Source: a bacterium (lineage in GTDB: Bacteria; SZUA-79; Acidulodesulfobacterales; Acidulodesulfobacteraceae). From it: a stretch of 64,000 nucleotides of DNA. This document shows, in pieces, positions 37,495 through 47,689 of the stretch (position 1 is the stretch's first letter; every line of letters begins with the position of its first letter). A model generated the notes under the pieces. That model did not search any database. It worked only from the letters and a program-made list of their open reading frames with translations, and had not been told where the DNA came from. The position numbers and the translations under genes are program-made. The stretch covers positions 1 through 64,000 of the forward strand of contig JAJYJI010000001.1 of the NCBI GenBank assembly GCA_021789605.1. The letters run 5' to 3'.

Positions 37495-38802
37495 TTAAAA
37501 TAAAAAAATTTTCAGATATAAACCAAGCAAAGTTATAAAAAGAACCGGTATAGTAATGAACAATCCGACTTTCATATAATAGCCCCACGTTATTTTAATT
37601 CCTTTTCTTTCCAGAACGTTCAGCCACAATAAAGTCGCAAGCGAACCTATCGGCGTTAATTTCGGACCGAGGTCGCAGCCGATAACGTTGGCGTAAACGG
37701 ATGGCCTAAGCATTGCTTCGTTAAGATGCGCCGAATGGATGGCAAGGGAGTTTATCATCACGGTAGGCATATTGTTCATAACCGACGATACGAAGGCCGC
37801 GAGATAACCGGCGTACATGGTAAGAACGAAAGCGCCGAAGCCGGCAAAATAAATAATGGATTTTCCGAGCAGATATGTCAAGCCGGCGTTTTTTAATCCG
37901 AAAACGACTAAATACATTCCTATGGAAAATACCACTATGTTCCACGGCGCATTCTTAAATACGGTCCTTAAATTAACGGCGGGGCTTTTACAGCCGAACA
38001 ATATAAATATCAATGCAAAAAATATAGCGAAAATAGAAACGGGGAGTTTTAAAAATTCGCTTAAAAAATATCCTCCTAGAAGCAGAGCCAATATAAAGAA
38101 AGATAATTTAAAAAGCGCGGGGTCCTTTATTGCATCTTTGGGGTTTTTTAAAAGGCTTGCGTCATAGTTTTTGGGAATATCCTTTCTGAAATAGACGTAT
38201 AAGGCCAGCAGGGATATCGCTATAGAAAATAAATCCGGCGCATACATATCCATAAAATACGTAAAAAAACCGATATTAAAATAATCCGCGGAAACGATGT
38301 TGACTAAATTGGAAATCTTAAACGGAAGGCTTGCCGCATCCGCGATGAATCCGCCGGCCATAATAAACGGGAGCATATTTTTTCTATCAAATTTCAGGGC
38401 TTTCATCTTTTCGTAAACTATCGGCGTTATAATAAGCGCCGCTCCGTCGTTGGCAAAAAGAGCCGATACCAAGGCGCCCAGAATGACCACGTAAACAAAC
38501 ATCTTCCGTCCGCTGCCGCCGGCAAATTTGGCCATATGCAAAGCCGCCCATTCAAAAAAACCTATTTCGTCGAGTATTATGGAAATAATTATTATTGCGA
38601 CAAAAGTAAACGTCGCATCCCAGACTATATCGAAAACCTTTATTACGTCTTTGACGACTATTACGTTAAAAAAAAGGGAGAGCAGCGCTCCTATAATTGC
38701 GCTGTAGCCTATTCCGATATTAAAAGGTTTTTTAATTATAAGGAAGAGGGTGAATAAAAATATCAGAGAGGAAGCCGCGATTAAATAACCGTAAAAATGC
38801 AT
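37495..38802 (-). CDS. arsB: ArsB-type arsenite efflux permease
   Basis: FANDGAALIITPIVYEKMKAL...NLVNIVSADYFNIGF...SSVMNNMPTVMINSLAI...NVIGCDLGPKLTPIGSLATLLWL. Confidence 0.93.
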   Translation of the reverse strand: MHFYGYLIAASSLIFLFTLFLIIKKPFNIGIGYSAIIGALLSLFFNVIVVKDVIKVFDIVWDATFTFVAIIIISIILDEIGFFEWAALHMAKFAGGSGRKMFVYVVILGALVSALFANDGAALIITPIVYEKMKALKFDRKNMLPFIMAGGFIADAASLPFKISNLVNIVSADYFNIGFFTYFMDMYAPDLFSIAISLLALYVYFRKDIPKNYDASLLKNPKDAIKDPALFKLSFFILALLLGGYFLSEFLKLPVSIFAIFFALIFILFGCKSPAVNLRTVFKNAPWNIVVFSIGMYLVVFGLKNAGLTYLLGKSIIYFAGFGAFVLTMYAGYLAAFVSSVMNNMPTVMINSLAIHSAHLNEAMLRPSVYANVIGCDLGPKLTPIGSLATLLWLNVLERKGIKITWGYYMKVGLFITIPVLFITLLGLYLKIFLF

Positions 38803-38820
38803 AATATCTCCGTATTCCGC

Positions 38821-38879
38821 ATAATAATATATGAATTAATATTCATATATTATTATAATGTTTTGATTTAATATGTCAA
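38821..38879 (-). promoter_or_regulatory. arsB promoter with 16-bp-arm palindromic operator
   Basis: TTGACA-16-TATAAT on minus; palindrome ATAATAATATATGAAT-TAAT-ATTCATATATTATTAT at 38821-38856 overlaps the -10. Confidence 0.75.
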
Positions 38880-38947
38880 TAAAAAGTTGACAACTTAAAA
38901 AGTTTTTAGAAAAGTTTCTGGAATAAGCGCAGACAGAAATATTTAAA

Positions 38948-39008
38948 AGCGCCGCGCGGGACGTTCTGACTAAACTGAACTAAACTAAATAGATGTCCGC
39001 GCGGCGCT
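38948..39008 (-). terminator. GC-rich inverted repeat downstream of doxX-like gene
   Basis: AGCGCCGCGCGGGAC ... GTCCGCGCGGCGCT (one bulge). Confidence 0.6.
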
Positions 39009-39067
39009 ATATTAATTTAGAGCCGCTTCGATTTTAGAGCCGCTTCGCGATGCCGCAGGCGCGGTCG

Positions 39068-39481
39068 TCACCGTAAAATAAAAGGAACGTTCTTGGCTAT
39101 CAGTCCGGTCAAGGTATATTCTCCCGGACCCATTATGAAAATGCTTAACGCGATAGTAAATTCGGTTAAAGCATATTCGTAACCGTTGGCCATTATATTG
39201 AACCCGTGCGGCAGATGCAGTATGAATATGGCTCCAAGCATTACAATCATGATGCATAATGCCCCTATTCTGGTCAATATCCCGCTAATCATGGCAAGGC
39301 TTCCGGCTGTTTCGGCTATCCCCACTAAAACGGCTATAATAACCGGGAAGCCCATATATCCGGCAAATCCGGCTATTCCGGGACCTTCGAACCAGTCTAA
39401 GAGAATGCCTGTTCCATGATAGAAAAAACTGAGAAAAAGCACCAATCTTAAAAGAAATAAGCTAACGGACTCGTTTTTCAT
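39068..39481 (-). CDS. DoxX-family membrane protein
   Basis: LLRLVLFLSFFYHGTGILLDWFEGPGIAGFAGYMGFPVIIAVLVGIAETAGSLAMISGILTRIGAL. Confidence 0.92.
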   Translation of the reverse strand: MKNESVSLFLLRLVLFLSFFYHGTGILLDWFEGPGIAGFAGYMGFPVIIAVLVGIAETAGSLAMISGILTRIGALCIMIVMLGAIFILHLPHGFNIMANGYEYALTEFTIALSIFIMGPGEYTLTGLIAKNVPFILR

Positions 39482-39973
39482 TTTGCCTCCAGTTTCTTAA
39501 TTAAAGTTAAAGCTTCCGGTAAAACGGCGACCGGCGATACGGGCTTTTACCCGCGGATTAAATTAATTAATCAGATAATATTATTATAGCAGAGTTTCTT
39601 GAAAAGAAAATGCAGAATCAGGATTTTTTGGATTTATATTTGGATTTATATAGATATTTTAAAAGATATTAACGTATTTTTGGATTTTTTGCGCAGATTT
39701 TTTGTTGCCCATTTTTGATTTTAGTGATAAACTCATTAGACGCCGGGTTTCATATATTGCGGTCCGCTTTTTACGTTATCGCCGGTATTTGTTCGGCGAT
39801 ATGTTTTAATTGCGATAATTTTATGGGAGATTTCAGATTTTTATCGCGAGGTAATTTAAGGTAATTTATATTTTTATTTATGATATAATACATAAACCAT
39901 AATTGTTTTGTCATTTACGCATTGCGTTAATAACGGCCGCATTCGCCTAAACAAAAATAAATAAATAATCAAC

Positions 39974-40036
39974 ATAAACAAACAAACAAACAAACAAACA
40001 AATAAATAATTAATTAAATAAATAAATAAATAAAAT
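39974..40036 (+). repeat. tetranucleotide microsatellite (AAAC)n then (AAAT)n upstream of xerC
   Basis: ataaacaaacaaacaaacaaacaaacaaataaataattaattaaataaataaataaataaaatt. Confidence 0.95.
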
Positions 40037-40048
40037 TATTTAAGGAAA

Positions 40049-41068
40049 ATGGAAGATTTCTTAAAGGATTTCGCGAAAAATATTAAACTCGAAAAGAATT
40101 ATTCTTCCAATACCGTCCTGGCATACGTATCGGACGTAAAGGCCTTTATTGCTCATATTAATAACGAAACGCATCTAAATTCGCTCGAAGACGTTACCGA
40201 ATTCGAAATTAAAGACTATCTTAGTAAAATTTACGGCGGCGTCAAAAAGACGAGCCTTGCAAGAAAGATAGAATCCATAAAATCGTTTTTCGGCTTTTTA
40301 GAAAAAAAACATATATTAAAACAAAATCCCGCCTTCCTAATAGACCTGCCGAAAGCGGAAAAAAAACTGCCGTTTTTTTTAACGGCTAAAGAGGCGGATT
40401 TTTTATTAAATAATTATTTAGATTTTAAATTAAAAAAAGATAAATTAAGCAGGATTAACGACGCCGAAGACCCCCCGAAAAGCTATTTTGCATGGGCAGG
40501 AGTTTCTGCCGAACCGTTAAGATATTTCGAAGCCGTAAGGAACGACCTTATTTTGGAATTTTTATACGGAAGCGGCCTTAGGGTTAGCGAATTGATTTCC
40601 GTTAAAAAAACGGATTTGGAATTGGAAAAAAAAGGCGGCTGCGTCAGGGTTTACGGAAAGGGTTCTAAGCAGAGAATCGTTCCGGTTACGGAAATTACCG
40701 CGGAAAAGATTAAGGCTTGGTTCGGTTATTTGCATGCCATAAACTTAATTCCGGAAGAAGGCTATATAATCGTCAATAAAAAAGGCACGCGGCTTACGAG
40801 AAGGACTATCCACAGGATAGTCAAGGAATCTACGGCGATAACGGGGCAGTTTAAAAATATTTCTCCGCACGGTTTGAGACACTCTTTCGCTACAAATCTT
40901 CTGGATAACGGAGCGGATTTAAGGTCTATTCAGGACATGCTCGGCCATTCAAATCTTGCTACGACGGAAAAATATACTCATTTAAGCATTAAAAAACTTA
41001 TCGACGTTTACAGTAAGGCCCATCCGATGTCCGGCGCAAAGGCGGGGCACTTCCCTGCGGGCGATTGA
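40049..41068 (+). CDS. xerC: tyrosine recombinase XerC-like
   Basis: EFLYGSGLRVSELISVK...RVYGKGSKQRIVPV...SPHGLRHSFATNLLDNGADLRSIQDMLGHSNLATTEKYTHLS. Confidence 0.93.
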   Translation: MEDFLKDFAKNIKLEKNYSSNTVLAYVSDVKAFIAHINNETHLNSLEDVTEFEIKDYLSKIYGGVKKTSLARKIESIKSFFGFLEKKHILKQNPAFLIDLPKAEKKLPFFLTAKEADFLLNNYLDFKLKKDKLSRINDAEDPPKSYFAWAGVSAEPLRYFEAVRNDLILEFLYGSGLRVSELISVKKTDLELEKKGGCVRVYGKGSKQRIVPVTEITAEKIKAWFGYLHAINLIPEEGYIIVNKKGTRLTRRTIHRIVKESTAITGQFKNISPHGLRHSFATNLLDNGADLRSIQDMLGHSNLATTEKYTHLSIKKLIDVYSKAHPMSGAKAGHFPAGD

Positions 41069-41158
41069 CGAAGAAAAGGGATTGGGCCGCGCCGTCGCGC
41101 GTTGCGTCAATAAGGTCGCCGATAGAGAAATTAAATTAAATACCGGAGAAATAAACTT

Positions 41159-41713
41159 ATGAATAGCGGCAATAACGAAGAAATAAAACTTATTGGAACG
41201 ACTATAATAACCGTAAGGCGCAAAGGGCGCGTCGTAGTGGCAGGCGACGGACAGGTTACCCTCGGCAATACGGTCATGAAACACAATGCAAGGAAAGTCA
41301 GGCGGCTTTACGGCGATAAAGTAATTGCGGGGTTTGCCGGCGCAACCGCCGACGCGTTTACTCTTTTCGAGAAAATGGAAGAAAAACTCTCCAAGTATAA
41401 CGGAAGCGTTAAAAGGGCAAGCGTAGAACTCGCTAAAGACTGGCGAACCGATAAAATCTTAAGACATCTGGAAGCGATGATGATTGTTGTCGATAAAACA
41501 GATTCTTTCGTTATATCCGGCGCCGGCGACGTTATAGAACCGGACGAGGATGCCCTGTCAATAGGCTCCGGCGCTCCTTACGCCCTTGCGTGCGCGCTCG
41601 GCTTATTGGAAAAAACGGATTTAAGCGCGAGGGAGATTGCCGAATATTCTATGAAGACGGCGGCCCGCATATGCATTTATACGAACGAAAACATAATTAC
41701 GGAGGAGATATAA
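41159..41713 (+). CDS. hslV: ATP-dependent protease subunit HslV
   Basis: [38 protein letters not shown]. Confidence 0.97.
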   Translation: MNSGNNEEIKLIGTTIITVRRKGRVVVAGDGQVTLGNTVMKHNARKVRRLYGDKVIAGFAGATADAFTLFEKMEEKLSKYNGSVKRASVELAKDWRTDKILRHLEAMMIVVDKTDSFVISGAGDVIEPDEDALSIGSGAPYALACALGLLEKTDLSAREIAEYSMKTAARICIYTNENIITEEI

Positions 41714-41720
41714 TACCGAC

Positions 41721-43121
41721 ATGGCAAATAAAACGGCAAAAGATAAGGCGGCCGCAGCGGGCAAGATAGATTTCCTGACGCCTAAAGAAATAATCAAAGA
41801 ATTGGATAAATACGTCATAGGACAGGACAAGGCTAAAAAATCCGTCGCTATCGCGTTAAGGACGCGTTTCAGGAGAAACAGCGTTCCCGACGATATAAGG
41901 GAAGACATAGTGCCTAAAAATATTCTTCTCATAGGGCCTACCGGGGTAGGTAAAACCGAAATAGCAAGGCGCATAGCAAAACTTTCCGACTCGCCGTTCA
42001 TTAAAGTCGAAGCGTCGAAATTCACTGAAGTAGGATATATGGGGCGCGACGTAGAGTCCATGGTCAGGGACCTTGTCGAAACGGCTTATATGAACGAAAA
42101 AACGAAAGAAACCGAACAGGTTATCGATAAAGCAAAACAGAACGCAGAAGAACTGCTTTTAGATTTGCTGGTGGCGCCTCCCCCAAGGGCTCCAAAGAAA
42201 AACGGCCAGCCTGAGCCGGAAAAAAACAGCTATGCCAATACGAGGGAAAAATTCAGGAAAATGTTTTTAGAGGGAAAATTGGACGACAGATTCGTCGAGA
42301 TGGAAATTAAGTCTTCCGCCAGACCGCCTATTCCGGTTATAGAAATATTTTCACAGTCGGGAATAGACGATATCGGGCAGGATTTTAAAGATATATTTTC
42401 CAATATTTTTCCAAAACAAAAAAAAGTCGAAAAGGTGAGGGTTCCGGAAGCCTATGAGATATTGGCTCGCGAAGAAAGCGAAAGGCTCGTGGACAACGAC
42501 AAGGTCGTACAGAACGCCGTTCAAAGGGTGGAAAATTCCGGACTGATATTCGTGGACGAAATAGACAAGATTGCGTCGCGGGAAAAGTCTTACGGTCCCG
42601 ACGTTTCGAGGGAAGGCGTCCAGAGGGATTTACTGCCCATAATCGAAGGTTCCAACGTTATGACTAAATACGGAATAGTCAAAACCGACCATATATTATT
42701 TATCGCCGCCGGCGCTTTCCACGTTTCCAAACCTTCGGATTTAATTCCCGAACTTCAGGGAAGATTTCCCATAAGGGTCGAAATGGATTCCCTTTCCAAA
42801 AAAGATTTCGTAAGAATATTAAAAGAGCCTAAAGGCGCGTTGATAAAACAGTATTACGAACTCCTTAAAACCGAAAACGTAAGCATAAATTTTACGGAAG
42901 ACGGGATAGAAAGAATTGCCGAAATTGCCGAAGAAGTCAATATAAAAACCGAAAATATCGGCGCGAGAAGACTGCATACTATTTTAGAAAAAGTTATGGA
43001 GGACGTTTCTTTCGAAGCCCCCTACAAGGCGGCGAAAAAAGTTACGGTTGACACAGATTACGTCGACGAAAGATTAAAGGACATAATTAAGGACGACGAC
43101 CTGTCAAGATATATACTTTAA
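41721..43121 (+). CDS. hslU: ATP-dependent protease ATPase subunit HslU
   Basis: [34 protein letters not shown]...[17 protein letters not shown]...FVDEIDKIA. Confidence 0.98.
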   Translation: MANKTAKDKAAAAGKIDFLTPKEIIKELDKYVIGQDKAKKSVAIALRTRFRRNSVPDDIREDIVPKNILLIGPTGVGKTEIARRIAKLSDSPFIKVEASKFTEVGYMGRDVESMVRDLVETAYMNEKTKETEQVIDKAKQNAEELLLDLLVAPPPRAPKKNGQPEPEKNSYANTREKFRKMFLEGKLDDRFVEMEIKSSARPPIPVIEIFSQSGIDDIGQDFKDIFSNIFPKQKKVEKVRVPEAYEILAREESERLVDNDKVVQNAVQRVENSGLIFVDEIDKIASREKSYGPDVSREGVQRDLLPIIEGSNVMTKYGIVKTDHILFIAAGAFHVSKPSDLIPELQGRFPIRVEMDSLSKKDFVRILKEPKGALIKQYYELLKTENVSINFTEDGIERIAEIAEEVNIKTENIGARRLHTILEKVMEDVSFEAPYKAAKKVTVDTDYVDERLKDIIKDDDLSRYIL

Positions 43122-43122
43122 T

Positions 43123-43190
43123 CCAAAATTGCCGATAGAAGCAGTTAGAGCGGCTCATCCAGAAAAATAATTTTCTATCGGCAATTTTGG
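43123..43190. repeat. perfect 18-bp inverted repeat CCAAAATTGCCGATAGAA / TTCTATCGGCAATTTTGG
   Basis: Read directly, 32-nt loop, between hslU and argB. Confidence 0.95.
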
Positions 43191-43214
43191 GTTTAACAAG
43201 CGGAAGGACGCTAA

Positions 43215-44063
43215 ATGGAAGAATATATTAAAAAAGCAAAAGTTTTACTTGAAGCTCTGCCTTATATACAAAAATTCGCCTCAAAAACCTTCGTAATAAA
43301 ATTCGGCGGTTCGATTGCTTCCGACACCGGATTAAAAGAAAGCTTCATAAAAGACGTTATCCTTTTGAAACTCATAGGAATAAACATAATTATAGTTCAT
43401 GGCGGCGGCAAGGATATAGACTATTTTTTAAAGAAACTGAATATAGATATAAACTTTCACGACGGTTACCGGCTGACCGACGAAAAAACCATGGAAGTCG
43501 TCGAAATGGTTTTATCGGGAAAAATAAATAAAGACCTCGTCGCTTCGATAAATAAGTTTGGAGGGCGCGCCTGCGGTTTGTCCGGCAAAGACGGGAATCT
43601 TATTACCGCAAAAAAGTTTAAAGCCGCAAAGGTAGACCTTGGCTTTGTGGGCGAGGTGCAGAACGTCGATAAAAAAATTTTATTGGCGTTGGACCCATTG
43701 TTTATTCCCGTAATCGCTCCCGTCAGCATGGACGGCGAAGGCAATACTTTAAACATTAACGCCGATATTGCGGCGGCGGCGGTCGCGGCGGAACTTGAAG
43801 CGGAAAAACTTATTATATTATCCGACCGCGACGGACTTCTTAATTTTAATAACGAGCTTATTCCTTCCGTGAAAACGGCGGACATTAAAAATATGATAAA
43901 GGAAGGGGTTATTTACGGCGGAATGATACCCAAGGCTAATTCCTGCGCAGACGCCGTAAAAAGGGGGGTAAAGAAGGTCCACATTATAAACGGCTCGATT
44001 CCCCATGCGGTTTTACTGGAAATATTCACTAAAAAGGGCATAGGCACGCAGATAACGAACTAA
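43215..44063 (+). CDS. argB: acetylglutamate kinase
   Basis: FVIKFGGSIA...IIIVHGGGKDID...NINADIAAAAVAAELEAEKLIILSDRDGLL. Confidence 0.96.
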   Translation: MEEYIKKAKVLLEALPYIQKFASKTFVIKFGGSIASDTGLKESFIKDVILLKLIGINIIIVHGGGKDIDYFLKKLNIDINFHDGYRLTDEKTMEVVEMVLSGKINKDLVASINKFGGRACGLSGKDGNLITAKKFKAAKVDLGFVGEVQNVDKKILLALDPLFIPVIAPVSMDGEGNTLNINADIAAAAVAAELEAEKLIILSDRDGLLNFNNELIPSVKTADIKNMIKEGVIYGGMIPKANSCADAVKRGVKKVHIINGSIPHAVLLEIFTKKGIGTQITN

Positions 44064-44102
44064 AAAACCATAAAATAATAAATATCCGGCGGGAGATAAG
44101 AA

Positions 44103-45317
44103 ATGGATGCAGAAAACGTAAAAGAGCTTACCGGCAAATATATAATGAATACCTACGGCAGGTTCGACCTGACCCTTAAGGAGGGAAAAGGCTGCGCTTT
44201 GTTCGACGAGGACGGAAAAAAATATATAGATTTCGCTTCTGGAATCGCGGTAAACAGTCTGGGCTACAATAACGCGGCAATAAATTCCGCGCTCAAAAAA
44301 CAGCTTAATAAGTTAATCCACGCATCCAACTATTTTTATACCGAACCTCAGGCGCTGCTTGCGGAGAAACTCTGCAAAAATTCGTTTGCCGATAAAGTTT
44401 TTTTCTGCAACAGCGGAGCCGAAAGCGTCGAAGGAGCTATTAAACTTGCAAGGATATACGCAAGGAAATTTTCCAAAAGAGGCTATAAGATTATAGCCAT
44501 GCAAAATTCTTTTCACGGAAGGACCTTCGGGGCGCTTTCCGCGACAGGTCAGGACAAATACCATATCGGATTCGAACCATTGCTGGAAGGTTTTACGCAT
44601 GTAGAATTTGGAGATATGGATTCAGTAAAAAAATTGGTCAAAGGCACTCACGGGGGCGAATACTGCGCCGTAATAATCGAACCCGTGCAGGGAGAAGGGG
44701 GCGTCAACATAGCAGGCAAAGATTTCCTGAAAGGCCTCAGAGATTTAACGTCCGAAAACGACATGATTTTAATTTTCGACGAAGTGCAGGTCGGACTCGG
44801 CAGAACGGGCACACTTTTCGCTTATATGAATTTCGGCGTCGAGCCGGATATAATGACTCTCGCAAAACCTCTGGCGGGCGGGCTTCCGGTGGGGGCGGTG
44901 CTGGCGAAAGATTTTGCCGCAAAGGCGTTCGAACCCGGCAATCATGCGTCCACGTTCGGCGGAGGACCTCTCGTGATGTCGGCCGCGGGAGCTTTTTTCG
45001 ACGAGATAACCAAAGAAGGTTTCTTAGGCGGGGTTTTAAAAAAAGGAAATTATATAAAAGCAAAATTAAACGAATTAAAGATTGACTTTCCCGAATTCAT
45101 TAAAGACGTAAGAGGCATAGGGCTCATAGCCGCCATAGAATTTTACCGGTTCAAGGCAAAAGACATAGCGGTTAAACTGATAAAAGAAGGTTTTCTGACC
45201 ACGGCGGTTCAGGATAAAATATTGAGGCTTACCCCCCCATTAATTATAAAAAAAACGGAAATAGACCTGTTTATAGAATCTATTGTAAAAATTCTTAATT
45301 ATAATTATAATAAATAA
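44103..45317 (+). CDS. argD: acetylornithine aminotransferase
   Basis: YIDFASGIAVNSLGY...FFCNSGAESVEGAIKLAR...FHGRTFGALSATGQ...LIFDEVQVGLGRTGTLFAY. Confidence 0.95.
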   Translation: MDAENVKELTGKYIMNTYGRFDLTLKEGKGCALFDEDGKKYIDFASGIAVNSLGYNNAAINSALKKQLNKLIHASNYFYTEPQALLAEKLCKNSFADKVFFCNSGAESVEGAIKLARIYARKFSKRGYKIIAMQNSFHGRTFGALSATGQDKYHIGFEPLLEGFTHVEFGDMDSVKKLVKGTHGGEYCAVIIEPVQGEGGVNIAGKDFLKGLRDLTSENDMILIFDEVQVGLGRTGTLFAYMNFGVEPDIMTLAKPLAGGLPVGAVLAKDFAAKAFEPGNHASTFGGGPLVMSAAGAFFDEITKEGFLGGVLKKGNYIKAKLNELKIDFPEFIKDVRGIGLIAAIEFYRFKAKDIAVKLIKEGFLTTAVQDKILRLTPPLIIKKTEIDLFIESIVKILNYNYNK

Positions 45318-45321
45318 TTTT

Positions 45322-45358
45322 AAGAAACGGTTTTAAAGTTTTAAACAAACCGTTTCTT
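45322..45358 (+). terminator. intrinsic terminator after argD
   Basis: AAGAAACGGTTT...AAACCGTTTCTTTTT. Confidence 0.75.
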
Positions 45359-45438
45359 TTTGGATTAATTTAAACCATTCTGATTAATTATAAAATTTAA
45401 TTATAAATTTATTAACCTTATAAGGTGTTCGTTAAATT

Positions 45439-46380
45439 ATGGAACCTGCAAGAAATTTTTTATCGGTTTACGATTTTACCGAGAGCGAAATATATGAACT
45501 TATTTTGAGGTCGGTCGTATTAAAGGAGGAAAGATTAAAAAGCAACCCCTGTCTCGAAGGAAAAAAAATAGGCCTTATTTTCGAGAAGTCTTCGACCAGG
45601 ACGAGGGTGTCTTTCGAGGTGGGCATAATGGAAATGGGAGGACATCCTATTTTTATGTCATCTAAGGATTTACAGCTTGGACGCGGAGAGCCCATAAAAG
45701 ACACGGCAAGGGTTCTCGGCGGCTATATAGACGGAGCCGTAATAAGGACGTTCGAACAGGAAAGAATCGAAACCTTTGCGCAGCATTTCGGAAAACCCGT
45801 GATTAACGGCCTTACCGACCTATACCATCCCGCGCAGATATTAACCGATATATTTACGGTTTACGAGACTAAAGGCAAATCTAAATACGAATCAAAATAC
45901 ATTATCAGAGATATCGTCGGAAATTTAAAAGTAGTTTATTTTGGCGACGCGAATAATATGGCAAATTCTTGGGTAAGCCTTCAGGCCGCGCTCGGCTTCG
46001 AACTTGTGCTGGCTATGCCCGAAGGGTTCGACATAGACGAAAAAGTTAAAGAAAACGCCGTAAAAAGAGGCGGCCGTTTCACGGTATCCCGCGATAAAAT
46101 TTCCGCCGCGAAAAATGCCGACGTTATTACAACCGACGTTTTTATCAGCATGGGGCAGAACGAAGAAAAAGAAAAAATAGATAAATTAAAGCCGTTCATT
46201 ATAGACGGCGACGTCGTAAAAAACGCCGCCGAGGACGTTATGCTGCTTCACTGCCTTCCCGTCCACAGAAATGAAGAAGTTACCGAAGAAGTGTTTGAAA
46301 GGTTTTCGGAGATAGTGTTCAGGGAAGCCGAAAACAGGCTCCACGTCCAGAAGGCTATAATGGAGCAGATTTTTACATAA
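45439..46380 (+). CDS. argF: ornithine carbamoyltransferase
   Basis: FEKSSTRTRVSFEVG...LLHCLPVHRNEEV. Confidence 0.96.
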   Translation: MEPARNFLSVYDFTESEIYELILRSVVLKEERLKSNPCLEGKKIGLIFEKSSTRTRVSFEVGIMEMGGHPIFMSSKDLQLGRGEPIKDTARVLGGYIDGAVIRTFEQERIETFAQHFGKPVINGLTDLYHPAQILTDIFTVYETKGKSKYESKYIIRDIVGNLKVVYFGDANNMANSWVSLQAALGFELVLAMPEGFDIDEKVKENAVKRGGRFTVSRDKISAAKNADVITTDVFISMGQNEEKEKIDKLKPFIIDGDVVKNAAEDVMLLHCLPVHRNEEVTEEVFERFSEIVFREAENRLHVQKAIMEQIFT

Positions 46381-46427
46381 GTTTTTAATATATAAATTTA
46401 TAAAGATATACGGAGAAATAATTTATT

Positions 46428-47636
46428 ATGGCTGCGGTAAAAAACAAGATTGTTCTGGCATATTCAGGGGGTCTCGATACCTCCGTGATTTTAAAATGGC
46501 TGATAAACGTTTATAAAGCCGACGTCATAGCCTATTGCTGCGACGTGGGGCAAAAAGAAGACCTTGACGCAGTAAAAGAAAAAGCCTTGAAAACAGGCGC
46601 GGCGGAAGCCATAGTAGAGGATATGAGGGAAGAGTTTGCAAAAAACTATATTTTCCCCGCGCTTAGAGGCAACGCCCTTTATGAAGGCTCTTATCTTCTT
46701 GGGACTGCTATCGCAAGGCCATTAATCGCAAAAAGGCAGATGGAAATAGCCGCTTTAACCGGCTCGAACTGCGTAGCACACGGAGCTACCGGCAAAGGAA
46801 ACGACCAGGTCAGGTTCGAGCTTGCGTATTCGGCCATAGACCCCGATATTAAAATAATAGCTCCATGGAGGGAGTGGCGCATTGCGTCAAGGACGGAGCT
46901 TGTCAAATATGCCGAAGACAACGGCATTCCAGTTCCCGTTACCAAAGAAAAACCGTATTCCAGCGATAAAAATCTTTTTCACATAAGCTACGAGGGGGGA
47001 ATACTTGAAGTTCTGGACAATGCCCCCGACGAATCCATGTTTGAAATCACCGCGTCGCCGCAGAATGCCCCGGATATTCCCGAATCCGTGGAAATCGGCT
47101 ATGAAAAGGGAAACCCGGTATCGTTAAACGGAAAAAAACTCTCTCCATTCAAAATAGTCGATAAGTTAAATATGCTGGCCGGAAGAAACGGCATAGGAAG
47201 GGCGGACATAGTCGAAACGAGAATTACCGGAATGAAATCGAGAGGAGTTTACGAAACGCCCGCCGGTACGGTTTTGAGTTCTGCGCACAGGCTTTTAGAG
47301 TCCATAACGCTTACCGGAGAGGAGATAGAGCTGAAAAACAGCCTCGCGCCCCAATATTCAAAGCTGATATACGAAGGCGGCATGTTCAGTCCGGAGTTTA
47401 AGGCTATTCAGGCGCTTATAGACGGCACGCAGGAATCTGTCAACGGAAAAATAGGATTGGAGCTATACAAAGGAAATATAAAGGTTTTATACAGAAAATC
47501 CGCAGGAAGCCTTTATTCTAAAAATATCGTAACGTTTGAAGACGACAAAGGGGCATATTCGCAGAGCGACGCGACAGGATTTATTAAATTGAAATCCGTC
47601 AGATATAAATTAATGGAAAAAGCGCGCAAAGCATAA
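46428..47636 (+). CDS. argG: argininosuccinate synthase
   Basis: KIVLAYSGGLDTSVILKWL...AHGATGKGNDQVRFE. Confidence 0.98.
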   Translation: MAAVKNKIVLAYSGGLDTSVILKWLINVYKADVIAYCCDVGQKEDLDAVKEKALKTGAAEAIVEDMREEFAKNYIFPALRGNALYEGSYLLGTAIARPLIAKRQMEIAALTGSNCVAHGATGKGNDQVRFELAYSAIDPDIKIIAPWREWRIASRTELVKYAEDNGIPVPVTKEKPYSSDKNLFHISYEGGILEVLDNAPDESMFEITASPQNAPDIPESVEIGYEKGNPVSLNGKKLSPFKIVDKLNMLAGRNGIGRADIVETRITGMKSRGVYETPAGTVLSSAHRLLESITLTGEEIELKNSLAPQYSKLIYEGGMFSPEFKAIQALIDGTQESVNGKIGLELYKGNIKVLYRKSAGSLYSKNIVTFEDDKGAYSQSDATGFIKLKSVRYKLMEKARKA

Positions 47637-47689
47637 TCGCATAATCGAATCTCTAACCGTTCGGACCCGACAGGCGGTTCGTTGAAATT

